DNA from: Thereva unica
Taxonomy: Eukaryota > Arthropoda > Insecta > Diptera > Therevidae
Assembly (NCBI GenBank): GCA_949987705.1
Contig: OX465282.1
Span: 64,539,922 to 64,603,921 of the forward strand
Direction: 5' to 3'
Length of the DNA: 64,000 nt
The notes under the pieces were generated by a model that worked only from the letters and a program-made list of their open reading frames with translations, was not told the DNA's origin and searched no databases. A program made the translations under genes and the position numbers. Below are positions 55,216-64,000 of the stretch, in pieces (position 1 is the stretch's first letter; every line of letters starts with the position of its first letter).

Positions 55216-56094
55216 GTTTTTATAGAAAGAAACTGTAATATTATTGTTGACAATTTTTGAAAATTTTAATCAAATTTTTAAGATTACTACAATCAAATTT
55301 TTATTAAAATTACTACGGGACTAACGGGACATAACGGGACAATGAGTCATCATTTTTCGTGCATGCAGCCGGCGTTCATCGTTTTAATAGACGTTGTCAC
55401 GTCAAAAAGTACCTGCAGCAAAAACATTTAGAGACTCTCTTATTTACATTCAAAAAAAGGACAAAATAAAAACAAAAAATAGATCCGAAAAATATAAACC
55501 ATCGATCTCTCCTATTTCGAAGCAATAAAAATTGGTATCGTGTTATCAGATGAGTTCTAAATAAATCTTTGGCCTGAACAGACTTGTTATTCTTCTTTTT
55601 GCTTTGCTCCCTTCCGTTATCATCCCCCACAAAATTTCAGAAGTGCGATTGAACTCAGTATCAAATTTACCCGAAAAAAAAACATTAAAATAAATTTAAT
55701 AGGAAAAATCGTGTGAGTTTCGGAAACTTTATAGTAAATTCGCAATGTTTAATCAAATCGTGTATATTGATCATATTGATCCACGAGTCACGAGTGATTA
55801 AATGGTGAAAAGAACATCAGGTGTGTTTTTAGTACAATATTAAAAACGATCATAGGTGATCGTGTAAATTAAAGTTTTAATATTTGCTTAATTTGGATTT
55901 ATTTTGTACGTGGGGACACGTGCCATCAGATTTGCAGAAAACGCGACGGCGTTATTGTTAAAAGAAAAATTGCGACAGTTAGGGCTTCCCACAATGGGGA
56001 CGAAAGCAAGCTTAAAGCACGTCTTTTACAGGAAACTAACAATTTCACAACTGGAGAATTGGAGGAATAACTTCCCGAAAATACGAGTATTCTC
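55216..56094. other. Gene-free stretch with a repeat shared with 63250
   Basis: 55428-55640 matches 63252-63440 in the same orientation (CTCTCTTATTTACATTC, GATCTCTCCTATTTCGAAGC, AGTTCTAAATAAATCTTTG). This looks like an LTR or transposon end. The small frame at 55904-56110 has a SAP-like ALLLKEKLRQLGLPTMGTKA segment but is too short to call a gene. Confidence 0.4.
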
Positions 56095-57207
56095 GATTTC
56101 TACTAAATAAATACGAAATTTGTGTTGTTATCACTTTGATTGCTAGATTGTTGACGTTTTCCGCCGCCAGTCGCTTGCGCGCTTCTGCCTGGGGAGGTTG
56201 TGCTGCTTGCGACTGCGGAGAGCTATCGTTTTATGAATGAAACAGCTCATGCAACCAAAAGAAATTTTTTTTAAATTATTTTAAATTTAGGGATGAGAAA
56301 TGTTTCGCATAATTATAGAAAAATTATAGGTACCTACTTATTACATATGATGAATAAACTGCCTTTGTTGAGCAGGGGGCTTTACATGGATTTAAAAGCT
56401 CTGCTCAACACATATAAAGATATATTAACTTTATTCATTTCTCATGCGCGCATCCCTTCCCAAATTATTTTGTTGAGTTTTTTCTGCGTATGTTGCCTTT
56501 TTAACTAAAAACAGGGGAAATGATAGAACTATAGGGTAAATTCAAAAAGTAATCACTGCCGCATCAATGCAGAATTCAGCTCCAGACTTGAAATTGAAGT
56601 CTGTAGCTGAATTCTGCAGTGATGCGGCAGTGATGAGTTTTTGAATTTACCCATATTTGTAAAATTTGGCAACGAGGTGCGCAGAACTGCTCAAATTTTT
56701 TGTGTCACGGAGTCTGAAAAAATCTATACCATGCTGCGCACCTCGTTACCAAATTTTATAAATTTTGGCCTATCATTTCCCCTCTTTTAACTTAAAAAGG
56801 CAACAAACGCAGAAAAAGCTCAACAAAATAATTTGGGAAGGGATGCGCGCATGCCGAATGAATAAAGTTAAGTAATCTTTATATGCATTGAAAAGCGCTT
56901 TTAAATACATGTAAAACCGTGCTGAACATCAATCTTGCTCAAAGTTTATTCATCATATATGCATAGTTTTACTATAATTATTCGAAATTTTTTTCATCCC
57001 TAAGTATAAAATAATTTAGAAACTATGTATGCTGAAAGAATTTCTTTTAAGTTCAAGAGCATTTTCATTCATAAATTGAAAGTTGTTCGCAGCCGCAAGC
57101 AGCACAACCTCCCTGGGCAGAAGCGTGCATGCGACTGGCGGTAAACGTCAATAATCTAGTAATGAGACCGTTAGAAACACAAATTTCATATTTCTTAATA
57201 GAAATTA
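56095..57207. mobile_element. 1.1 kb foldback element with nested MITE
   Basis: The sequence folds back on itself over almost its whole length. The left arm 56095-56698 (less the nested MITE) pairs with 57207-56742. Anchors include GCTAGATT-TTGACG, GGGAGGTTGTGCTGCTTGCG, GGGAAGGGATGCGCGCATG, AGGGGAAATGATAG and CGAGGTGCGCAG. The loop is only about 45 bases. Arm identity is perhaps 85-90%. No ORF. It is a MITE-like foldback of unknown superfamily. Confidence 0.8.
56534..56652. mobile_element. Palindromic MITE in the left arm of the foldback
   Basis: A 119-bp unit, nearly perfectly palindromic, with ends GGGTAAATTCAAAAA and a 3-bp ATA on each side (56531-56533 and 56653-56655). It interrupts the pairing of the larger foldback and so inserted later. 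Confidence 0.8.
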
Positions 57208-57700
57208 CTACAAATTATTTCTGTAGCAAATGCGTAAAATACAAAAACCTGAATATTAAAAAATATATAAAAAAGGACGTTTTTCATTCATAATATGTAA
57301 ATTTTTTAAGTAATCATTAACCCGCTAGGAAAATACACCTCACTCTAGCAATACGCAGCCGCGACTAATCACATGACTGCAAGGGATTTGATAAGAAGGA
57401 AGAGGAGTCAATTCTCGCTCACTTTTTTAACAGACTTCAAAAAAAGAGGAGGTTACTCAATTCGACGTGTAGGTATTTTGTGGTCCTGTTCACGCATAAC
57501 TTTGTAACCCAATAACTTTTTTGCTTTTTTTTTGGTTCATTTGAAGGGGGAGCTTCCCACGGTGGTCCCGTTAAATTTTTTCTAAATTCTGATAACGGAG
57601 TTCGAAGTTAGGCAGAAAAAACTGTTAAAATTCAACCTGTTAAAGTTCAACCTAAACATTTCATGGGCACCGAACAAATTACTTTATTGTTGTAAATCTG
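57208..57700. other. Gene-free stretch with a dispersed repeat
   Basis: 57430-57480 (ACAGACTTCAAAAAAAGAGG, then GTTACTCAATTCGACG) resembles a repeat end that is widespread in insect genomes and is related to the AACCGACTTC ends at 59100. Confidence 0.4.
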
Positions 57701-58372
57701 GCAGCAGGCCGATGGCGGAGTGGGTAGAGCGCCGGGTTGTTTGTTTTGTTAGTTTTGCTAACACGAGCCCGTGGAAGCTCGTCGCCTGGACGGAGTACAT
57801 CCGAGGCAGGTCCTCCGCTGTACCCCGTCCGGATAGTTTTGTGTTTAGGTTAATTAGCTTGTAAGTAAGTGGTGCGAGCTTTCACGAACTTGAGCTCTAG
57901 CATCACTCGAGTCTGTGGAAGCCCGTCGCCTGCACGGGGGTCACCTGAGACGATTTTATCGTCTCCGCTGCCCCCGCCCAGATAGTGCTAGATCTAAGTC
58001 ATAGAATTAAGTAGTTGTAAGGTTTTATATAAAATAAATATAGTGTCTAAGTTTTTTTTCCAATTTTTCTTAGAATTAAGTTGATATTGATAATGTTTTC
58101 CTTTTAGAGATAAAATATAATTATAAAATAGATAAGTTTTAGCCGAAAGGCATAAGCTAATTTAAGACATAGATTAATTTAGAGTGCCTGCTGAGGGCCA
58201 GTAAGTTAGATAGATTAGAATAGGCTAGAATAATTAACTTTAAGCGTTTAGTTAAATTTATATTAAGATAGATGTTAAGGTCAATAAAATGCTTTTTAAA
58301 ACTGAAAAAAAAAAACGCCGGGTCCTCGATTCAGCGTTGTAGGTTCGATTCCGGTCGGGGCAGTCGGTTTTT
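57701..58372 (+). repeat. tRNA-like Pol III unit (SINE head), split by a retroposed insert
   Basis: Left part 57701-57737 has a box A-like TGGCGGAGTGGGTAGAGCG; right part 58324-58372 has a box B GGTTCGATTCC (58332-58342) and then a T-rich stop (GGTTTTTTCTTTTTC). The two parts are contiguous once the insert is removed. The acceptor and T stems pair poorly, so this is more likely a tRNA-derived SINE head than a functional tRNA gene. Confidence 0.5.
57738..58315 (+). mobile_element. Retroposed insert with poly(A) tail
   Basis: 578 bp, ending AATAAAATG...CTGAAAAAAAAAAA, flanked by CGCCGGGT on both sides (57730-57737 and 58316-58323). Two related GC-rich blocks, each with GGAAGC(T/C)CGTCGCCTG and a final C-GATAGT (57772 and 57915), occur near its 5' end. 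It is probably the 5'-truncated 3' end of a poly(A) LINE or a processed transcript; no domain is visible. Confidence 0.65.
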
Positions 58373-58429
58373 TCTTTTTCTCTTTTTCTTTTTTCTGAAA
58401 TGATTTATTAACATATTGGTCAGCGGCCG

Positions 58430-58530
58430 ATAGTACTTGACATAGCGCAAAGGGCTAGAGATGAGTGTTCTTGTCTGTGGGATCTGTGGGGTGCGAGTTC
58501 GATCCCAAGGGCTCGCGGTGCTTTTTTTTT
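58430..58530 (+). repeat. Second tRNA-like Pol III unit
   Basis: A box A-like TAGCGCAAAGGGCTAGAG (58443) is followed by a box B-like GAGTTCGATCCC (58495-58506) and a run of nine T at 58522-58530. No convincing cloverleaf. It may be the head of a second SINE or part of one composite SINE. Confidence 0.4.
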
Positions 58531-59083
58531 CTATATATCGACAAAATAATTATTTTTTAATTTCCTTCGGGGAATTTTGTTCCATATTAAACAAGTTTTC
58601 GACGTGAATGCGTCTGTAAATTTGTTTCCAGAACAAAAGCCGATAAGAACGAAATTATGGCGAAATTTGCAGCTCAAAAAACTATTGTTTATATCGAATA
58701 AATAAATATACCATGACGTGAATGAAGAATCAAAGAAGTTTATTGTTTACATTTAATTTCCCCGATATCAATGGCAACTTAACTTTTTATATGCCCTATA
58801 TTATCTTGATCTGTATGTGTGTATAGTGTAAACAAATCTTGCAACTTGATTTTGACCCAGTTCCATATAACCGATCAACTGCAAATTTTGCACATACGTA
58901 TAGTTCGCATGACAATACAATCTGCAATCAAATTTTGCAATTGCGCTCCCCGACCCCAGACATGGGTATCAAATGAAAAGGTGTAACAAGTAGAATACAC
59001 TTCGCTATGTGGCGTCGTAAAAACGTAGGCTCCTTGCAATGACAGGCAATATTAAAAAATGAATGGACTAAAAAGCACGAAAT
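58531..59083. other. Gene-free stretch with dispersed repeat
   Basis: 58960-59083 (GGTATCAAATGAAAAGGTGT, ACTTCGCTATGTGGCGTCGT) repeats sequence near 50765-50900 and is of a type found in many insect transposon tails. Confidence 0.4.
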
Positions 59084-59458
59084 AAAAAAAAATTTTAAAA
59101 ACCGACTTCAGAAAAAAACCCGCGATGCACAAAAAAGGATGAAATAATTGTTTGTAATTCTTAACAACATCAATCCAATAAGAATGGATCTAGAAAGAAG
59201 AATCACTTTTGAAGACGGTGCCAGGTAGTAGTTGACTTTGATTGCACTAACTCTTGCTTCGGCAATTGTTTACATTTCTTTGTTAGGCTTATGCCCTTAA
59301 TATATCACCCACATGTGTTAGCACCGTCTTCAAAAGTGATTCTTCTTTCTAGATCCATTCTTATTGGATTGATGTTGTTAAGAATTACAAACAATTATTT
59401 CATCCTTTTTTGTGCATCGCGGGTTTTTTTCTGAAGTCGGTTTTTAAAAATTTTTTTT
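59084..59458. repeat. Near-perfect palindrome, 138-bp arms and 99-bp loop
   Basis: 59084-59221 and 59321-59458 are inverted copies with no mismatch seen over at least 125 bp (from AAAAACCGACTTCAG to GAAGACGGTGC). The loop contains no ORF. It is either a young MITE or a recent inverted duplication of a repeat end. Confidence 0.9.
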
Positions 59459-60162
59459 TAAATATACAACGGATCATAAAATTAAGCAAAGTTAAAAAGA
59501 ATAAAAGATAAAGAGTAAAATTGAAAATATGCAAGTTACACCAACATTGTTTTCTGTTTCTTGAAAAAGTCAGTTTATGTTTGTTAAAAATTTAATAAAT
59601 TTTAGGCCGGGTTATCAATCAATACAGTCAGTTGTCGGAAGAATCATTGTTGTTGTAGTAGTTGCCTTTCCGATAATTGCACCAATAAATATATAATTTT
59701 TTCCACGTTACTTAAGAAATAATAAACAATAAAACAGTAAGCCCTAAAATTTTATTATTCTTGTAAAATGAAAAAGGATTATTTGCGAAAAGAGGGTATT
59801 TTTTCAATTCCAATAGAATAATAATTAATTTAGGAGTGGACTCTGATGGCACCGATGGAGATGAAGAATGGTAAAAACCTGGACAGACTTGTAAGTTTGT
59901 AATTACTAACAATTTTAATAAACTTTAAGTAAAATATTTAAATTAATAAATACATTAATAATTGTTTTTCGCTTTATTGTAAGAAAAAAAATTAATAAGA
60001 AGATTTAAATAAACTATATTTAAAATATTTCCTTCGGATTTTTATTTTATTTGCGGTTCTGTTCAAATTTCTACCAATTATTCAAATCGGAAAACATAAT
60101 TGTCACTGTGGGATGTACAGAAGCTCTTATCAAAAAACAGAGTCGTCGTAATATATCGCACA
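59459..60162. other. AT-rich stretch, possible decayed LTR of element D
   Basis: No gene. An LTR would be expected here for element D, but no match to a downstream copy was found. Confidence 0.35.
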
Positions 60163-60378
60163 TGGTGTCAGAAATTATATGTGAATTGCTGATAATACTT
60201 TTGCGTGCGTCTTTGGCCTTCATTTATAGAGCTTAATTTCTCAATTAGAGAGGAAGAGAAATTATCTTAAGCTTTTGAGCATTTTTTAGAGCTTTTTACC
60301 CCAACATGTGCCAGATGTCACGACATTTGAAAAAATCTATACATAGTTGATGAAATTCCGGATTCTGAGGTAAACAAA

Positions 60379-60988
60379 ATGCTTTTATATGGTGCTAGCA
60401 CATTGGAAGAATTGAAAGTAGCACTGAAGAGGTACGATAAAATTAAATCATCACAAGCTTCAAATTTTTTACGTTACCGTCAACTGGATAATAAAACTGA
60501 GCAACAAATACGAGGGAAAGTTAAGTGCTTTAATTGCAACGAGGCTGGACACGTGAGCAGTAAATGTTCTAAACTGAAAAGAACAAAAGGTGCTTGTTTT
60601 AAAATTAAATGCGGCAAGTTGGGACATAGTGCGCATGAATCCGTTATGAGTATCGAGGAATCTGTCGCATTAGATGTGATTGCAGCTGAAACCAACCTAC
60701 CACGGAAAAATGTTAAGTATACTTATCCTGTTACTAATGAGTTTAAATTCTTTATTAGAATAAAGATGAAACAATACTTGGGACTTCTCATGCGTTTTAA
60801 TGACTTTGATGGATTCTGGAAGCCCGATTAGTTTCATAAAAGAGAAATACCTACTACCACTAGTAATCAGTACAAATAACCAAAATGATGTTAACTTTTA
60901 CGGCATAAATAAAAGTTTATTGGAAATAGTCGGTAAAACCAATCTTACGGTTAGTTCTAAAAATAAGGATATTACTTTAGATTTTTAG
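60379..60988 (+). pseudogene. Element D gag C-terminus and protease
   Basis: The frame 60379-60831 includes CFNCNEAGHVSSKC, a canonical CCHC knuckle, and a degenerate second one (CFKIKCGKLGH). The overlapping frame from 60800 reads MDSGSPISFI, a retroviral-type protease active site with DSGS, and runs to 60988. The two frames overlap by about 30 bases, which could be the original gag-pol frameshift or decay. Confidence 0.75.
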
Positions 60989-61172
60989 GTTGTGAAAGAT
61001 GAAACTATGTATTACTCCGTAATTTTTTAGGCAAAAGTAATTTAGGTTTATGGAAAAACAAATGAAAATACGAGAATAGAAAAAGATATTTGTGCAAGTC
61101 GTAGCCATGTTCCATCTGAGAGTGATTGTTCGGATTTTAATTTTGAAAGACAAATTTTAAATATGTATTGAT

Positions 61173-61845
61173 GTGTGTGAAGAGTATAATAATATAAATA
61201 TTAAAAGAACGTTGCCTCACGGAATTAAAAGTAAAGTTTTCAACATTATAACAGACGCTTCGAGTATGCGAATAAAAGCGGTTAAGTCTGATAAAACTTT
61301 TGAAATGAAAATTACTTTAGTTAAAGACGAACCATTCTATTGCACACCCCGTAGGTTACCGTGTTCACATCGGATTGAGCTCCAAAAAATTATTGACAAT
61401 TTGTTAAAAAGAAATATAATACGTGAAAGTTGTTCCCCTTATGCGTCACCAATTGTTTTAGTGCAGAAGAAAAATCGTGAAATCCATTTATGTGTCGACT
61501 ATCGGGAATTAAATAAACACACAGTAAGAGATAACTACCCTTTACCGGTTATTGAGGACTTGTTAGACCGTCTCCGGAAAAACGGTATTTTTCAGTCCTT
61601 GACCTTCCTAGCGGCTTCTACCATGTTGACATTGACCAGATTCGATGAAGTATACGTCTTTATTTACACCTATTGGCCAATTTGAGTATGTAAAAATGCC
61701 CTTCGGCCCTCCTGTTTTTCAAAGGTTTATAAACAAAAATTTTAAAGAGTTTGTAGTGGCTGGCCAGTTGCTCATTTATATGGATGACATTTTGATAGTC
61801 AGTGAAACAGCAAAAGACCAAAAGAATACCTTAGAAAACGTATAA
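61173..61845 (+). pseudogene. Element D reverse transcriptase
   Basis: The frame 61173-61685 reads EPFYCTPRRLP, IIRESCSPYASPIVLVQKK, LCVDYRELN and NYPLPVIEDLLDRL, the first RT blocks. After a frameshift, 61645-61845 reads PIGQFEYVKMPFG, FQRFIN and LIYMDDILI with the YMDD catalytic box. A Ty3/Gypsy RT, broken near 61600-61690. Confidence 0.85.
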
Positions 61846-62081
61846 TGCGTACAATTAGGGAACATTCTTTGCAGTTAAGACTTGATAAGTGCAAATTTCT
61901 TTATGAAGAAACTACCTTTCTTACTTTTCTTCACGACAATCTGCGCGCGGTTAGCGAATTCCCAGTACCGAAGAATGTAAAAGGTGCTCACAGTTTTCTT
62001 GGTTTATGCTAGTTTTTCCGATAGTTCGTACAAAATTTTGGTACTTTAGCTAAGCCGTTATACGACCTGTTAAAAAAGGAC

Positions 62082-62800
62082 GTGATTTTCCAGTTCGGGG
62101 AGGAAGAATATAAAAGTTTCAAAGTTTTAATATCGAATTTACTGAACTCCCCTATATTGTCAGTCTATAGTCCCTTAAACGAGACAGAACTGCACTGCAA
62201 TGCAAGCAGTATTGGATTTGGTTCTATATTATTACAAAAGCAAGACGATGGCAAGTGTCATCATTCATTTTATTTTTCGAAAAGAGCGACAGCGGTCGAG
62301 TCCCGATATCACAGTTATGAACTGGAAACTTTATCTATCATTTACGCTTTAAAAAGATTCCAAATTTATCTTCTCGGGATTTTTAAAATAGTAGCAGACT
62401 GTCAATCCCTTACTCTTACTTTAAATAAAAAGATTTTGAACCCTCGGATATCACGTTGGGCCTTAGAGCTTCAGAACTACGATTAAACCATTGAACATCG
62501 ATCAGGGAATAGAATGAACCATGTTGATGCTCTAAGTAAATGTACACAAGTGCTACTTATTACGACAAGAGGCACAAACCGCCTCGAAAACATGATAAAG
62601 GTGACTTAGTTATGATTAAGAATTCTGTAACAATTCCGGGGATAAACATAAAACAAAATATCGTGGGCCTTACGAAGTTTATGAAGTATTAGACAAAGAT
62701 AGATATATGATTAAAGACGTTGACGGGTTACAACTAACGCGTTTACCTTATGATGAAATCTGTTCCCCGGCTAATATGAAGCCATATATTTTATGTGTCT
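62082..62800 (+). pseudogene. Element D RNase H fused to an integrase C-terminal piece
   Basis: 62082-62486 is an RNase H with ELHCNASSIGFGSILLQ (the usual DAS is NAS), YHSYELETLSIIYALKRF and RWALELQ; VDALSK follows near 62525. Directly afterwards, in broken frames, DKRHKPP, HDKGDLVMIK, YRGPYEVYEVL and MIKDVDG are an integrase C-terminal domain (62560-62790). The zinc domain and DDE core that should lie between are gone. Confidence 0.75.
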
Positions 62801-64000
62801 CAGCGGTGTGTACATGGTTTCGACAGAAAAGTCTTAACGTAGTTGTTATACAACTGTAAGCTAGTATGTTATATAATTATGTCAATATACGAATTTTGCG
62901 AATAGGAACTTATGTGTTATTTTCAGGCATTTCCAAAGATATTAGAAAAAAAGTAAGATGTACTCACTTCTCTATGAAATGTATCCATATTTAATTTAAA
63001 AGTTTCAATCGTATTATGAAAGAAAATGTTGTTCTCTCAAAGTCTAGTTGATTTTGATATATAAAAAAAAACGAATTTTAATAATATAATTGTACGATTA
63101 CACATTATTGTAAATTATTTTTAATATACTAGGTTCATATGTATGTAATAGAATCGATGATATTTAACATACTGTATATGAACAATTTTATAAAGGGAGA
63201 TCGATATACACTGGTTTAATCGAGTCGATTAAATATCAGGATAGCCGAGCTGTAGAGGCTCTCTTATTTACATTCAAAAAAAGAACAAAAAAAAAAGGCC
63301 CGAAAAATATAAACCACTATGTGTCGATCTCTCCTATTTCGAAGCAATAAATATTGCGAGTTCTAAATAAATCTTTGACCCGAACAGACGTGTTATTCTT
63401 CTTTTTGCTTTGCTTCCTTACGTTATCCCCCACAAACAACTTTACATTTAAAATTATTTTTTACTTTTTGGTTCATTTTAAAATAAAAGCGTATTTTTTA
63501 GTTTTTTCAAACTATGTACATATTTATTTTTATTTGTTGTTTAAGTGGCTCCAGCAATAAAAACTTACATTCAAATTAATTTTTTACTTTTAGGTTCATT
63601 TTAAAATAAAGCCGTTTTTTTTGTAACTATTTATTTTTTTTCTATTAATTATAGCGTGATAAATCGCAGGGTAGATTTATTTCAACTTTTTCGTTGCCTT
63701 TCCTGGGCAAAGCTCGATAAGAAAAACGAATGTTGCGGAGAAAAAGAATTGGTTCTGTTTCAGGCTTAAGTTCTCTTTGCTTCCAATTTCGAATCTCCAA
63801 GTTTTTCACAGGTCAGTTTCGTTGAGAAAGTTTTAACTCTCCAACTCCCGAGAAAAAGTTTATAATATGAAAGCTGGATGCTAAAAAAGCACTTGCCGTG
63901 TACTAACTATATATGAAAAAAATTACAATAAAAGATTTTTCAAAATGAATATGTTTCATGTTTTATTTAGAAACGTTCGATTCCCATAAATTCATTCAAC
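62801..64000. other. Gene-free right end with dispersed repeats
   Basis: 63252-63440 repeats 55428-55640. 63437-63495 and 63566-63620 are two tandem-like copies of ACTTTACATT-AAAATTATTTTTTAC followed by TTTTGGTTCATTTTAAAATA, which also occurs inverted at 50930-50990. No gene is supported. Confidence 0.45.

Larger units (their letters stand above)
60163..62800 (+). mobile_element. Ty3/Gypsy element D, decayed internal region
   Basis: The order is a PBS-like TGGTGTCAGAA (60163-60173), gag with zinc knuckles, protease, RT, RNase H, then an integrase C-terminal piece. Stops and frameshifts are frequent. The integrase zinc domain and core are missing between about 62550 and 62560. LTRs were not identified. 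It is a different and older lineage than A-C. Confidence 0.8.

Noticed and set aside
55904..56110. Small SAP-like protein gene
   Set aside because: Only 68 codons, overlapping the arm of a foldback element, with no splice context or homologous copy seen. Kept only as a remark in the spacer entry.
57701..58372. Functional tRNA gene with an intron
   Set aside because: The insert is 578 bp with a poly(A) tail and an 8-bp duplication, and the acceptor and T stems do not pair well. It is a retroposed insertion in a tRNA-like unit.

Overview
The window looks like repeat-rich nuclear DNA of an arthropod, most likely an insect. The evidence is the set of mobile elements: a Ty3/Gypsy family with a tRNA-Leu-type primer site, a BEL/Pao element with the PBS that starts TGGTCCTTCGAGCC, a LOA/I-type LINE whose 3' end is a CCTAA repeat, a CR1/Jockey-type LINE, Helitrons and many TIR elements. 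I found no convincing single-copy host gene, no rRNA, no CRISPR array and no bacterial gene. The species cannot be named from this sequence.

Region 1 (1-19055) is a nest of related Ty3/Gypsy elements. Element A (minus strand) runs off the left edge and has decayed gag, protease and RT. Its 5' LTR is split: 3913-4334 is one part and 15403-15491 the other. The 11 kb between them is made of two copies of a TIR element (here 'R'). R copy 2 is flanked by a perfect TAAATCA duplication. Gypsy element B (7687-11477) sits inside R copy 2, with an ATAT target duplication and LTRs that look identical. Element C (15496-19055, plus strand) lies directly against the end of A's LTR, also with ATAT. B and C share an unusual single ORF that keeps Gag, protease, the integrase zinc domain and the integrase C-terminal domain, while RT, RNase H and the integrase core have been removed in frame. 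C is also a mosaic: its U3 and 3' half match B, but its R-U5 and gag 5' half do not.

Region 2 (19056-31182) has no clear protein gene. It holds two MITEs with clear target duplications, a 2.4 kb direct duplication (20734-23131 and 26323-28741) that carries a candidate spliced transcript with three 55-57 nt introns, and a third, interrupted copy of TIR family 'F' with 147-bp tandem repeats. Region 3 (31183-38376) is a large inverted repeat formed by two opposite F copies of about 1.9 kb. Between them lie a nonautonomous Helitron (34031-35653) with inverted minisatellites and the 3' LTR of a BEL element.

Region 4 (38377-48296) is that BEL/Pao element, decayed, minus strand, interrupted by a full-length 5.7 kb LOA/I-type LINE (38867-44540) with a perfect 13-bp target duplication and an open 1200-codon ORF2. 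Region 5 (48297-64000) has MITEs, a CR1/Jockey-type LINE with an open 935-codon ORF, a truncated Helitron Rep, a 1.1 kb foldback, tRNA-like Pol III units split by a retroposed insert, a nearly perfect 138-bp-arm palindrome, and a decayed Ty3/Gypsy element D.

The elements interact as hosts, parasites and possible helpers rather than as a pathway. The order of insertion can be read directly in region 1 (A, then R, then B). B and C could only have moved using RT and integrase supplied by another element. I worked by eye; identities, boundaries and family names at clade level are approximate.
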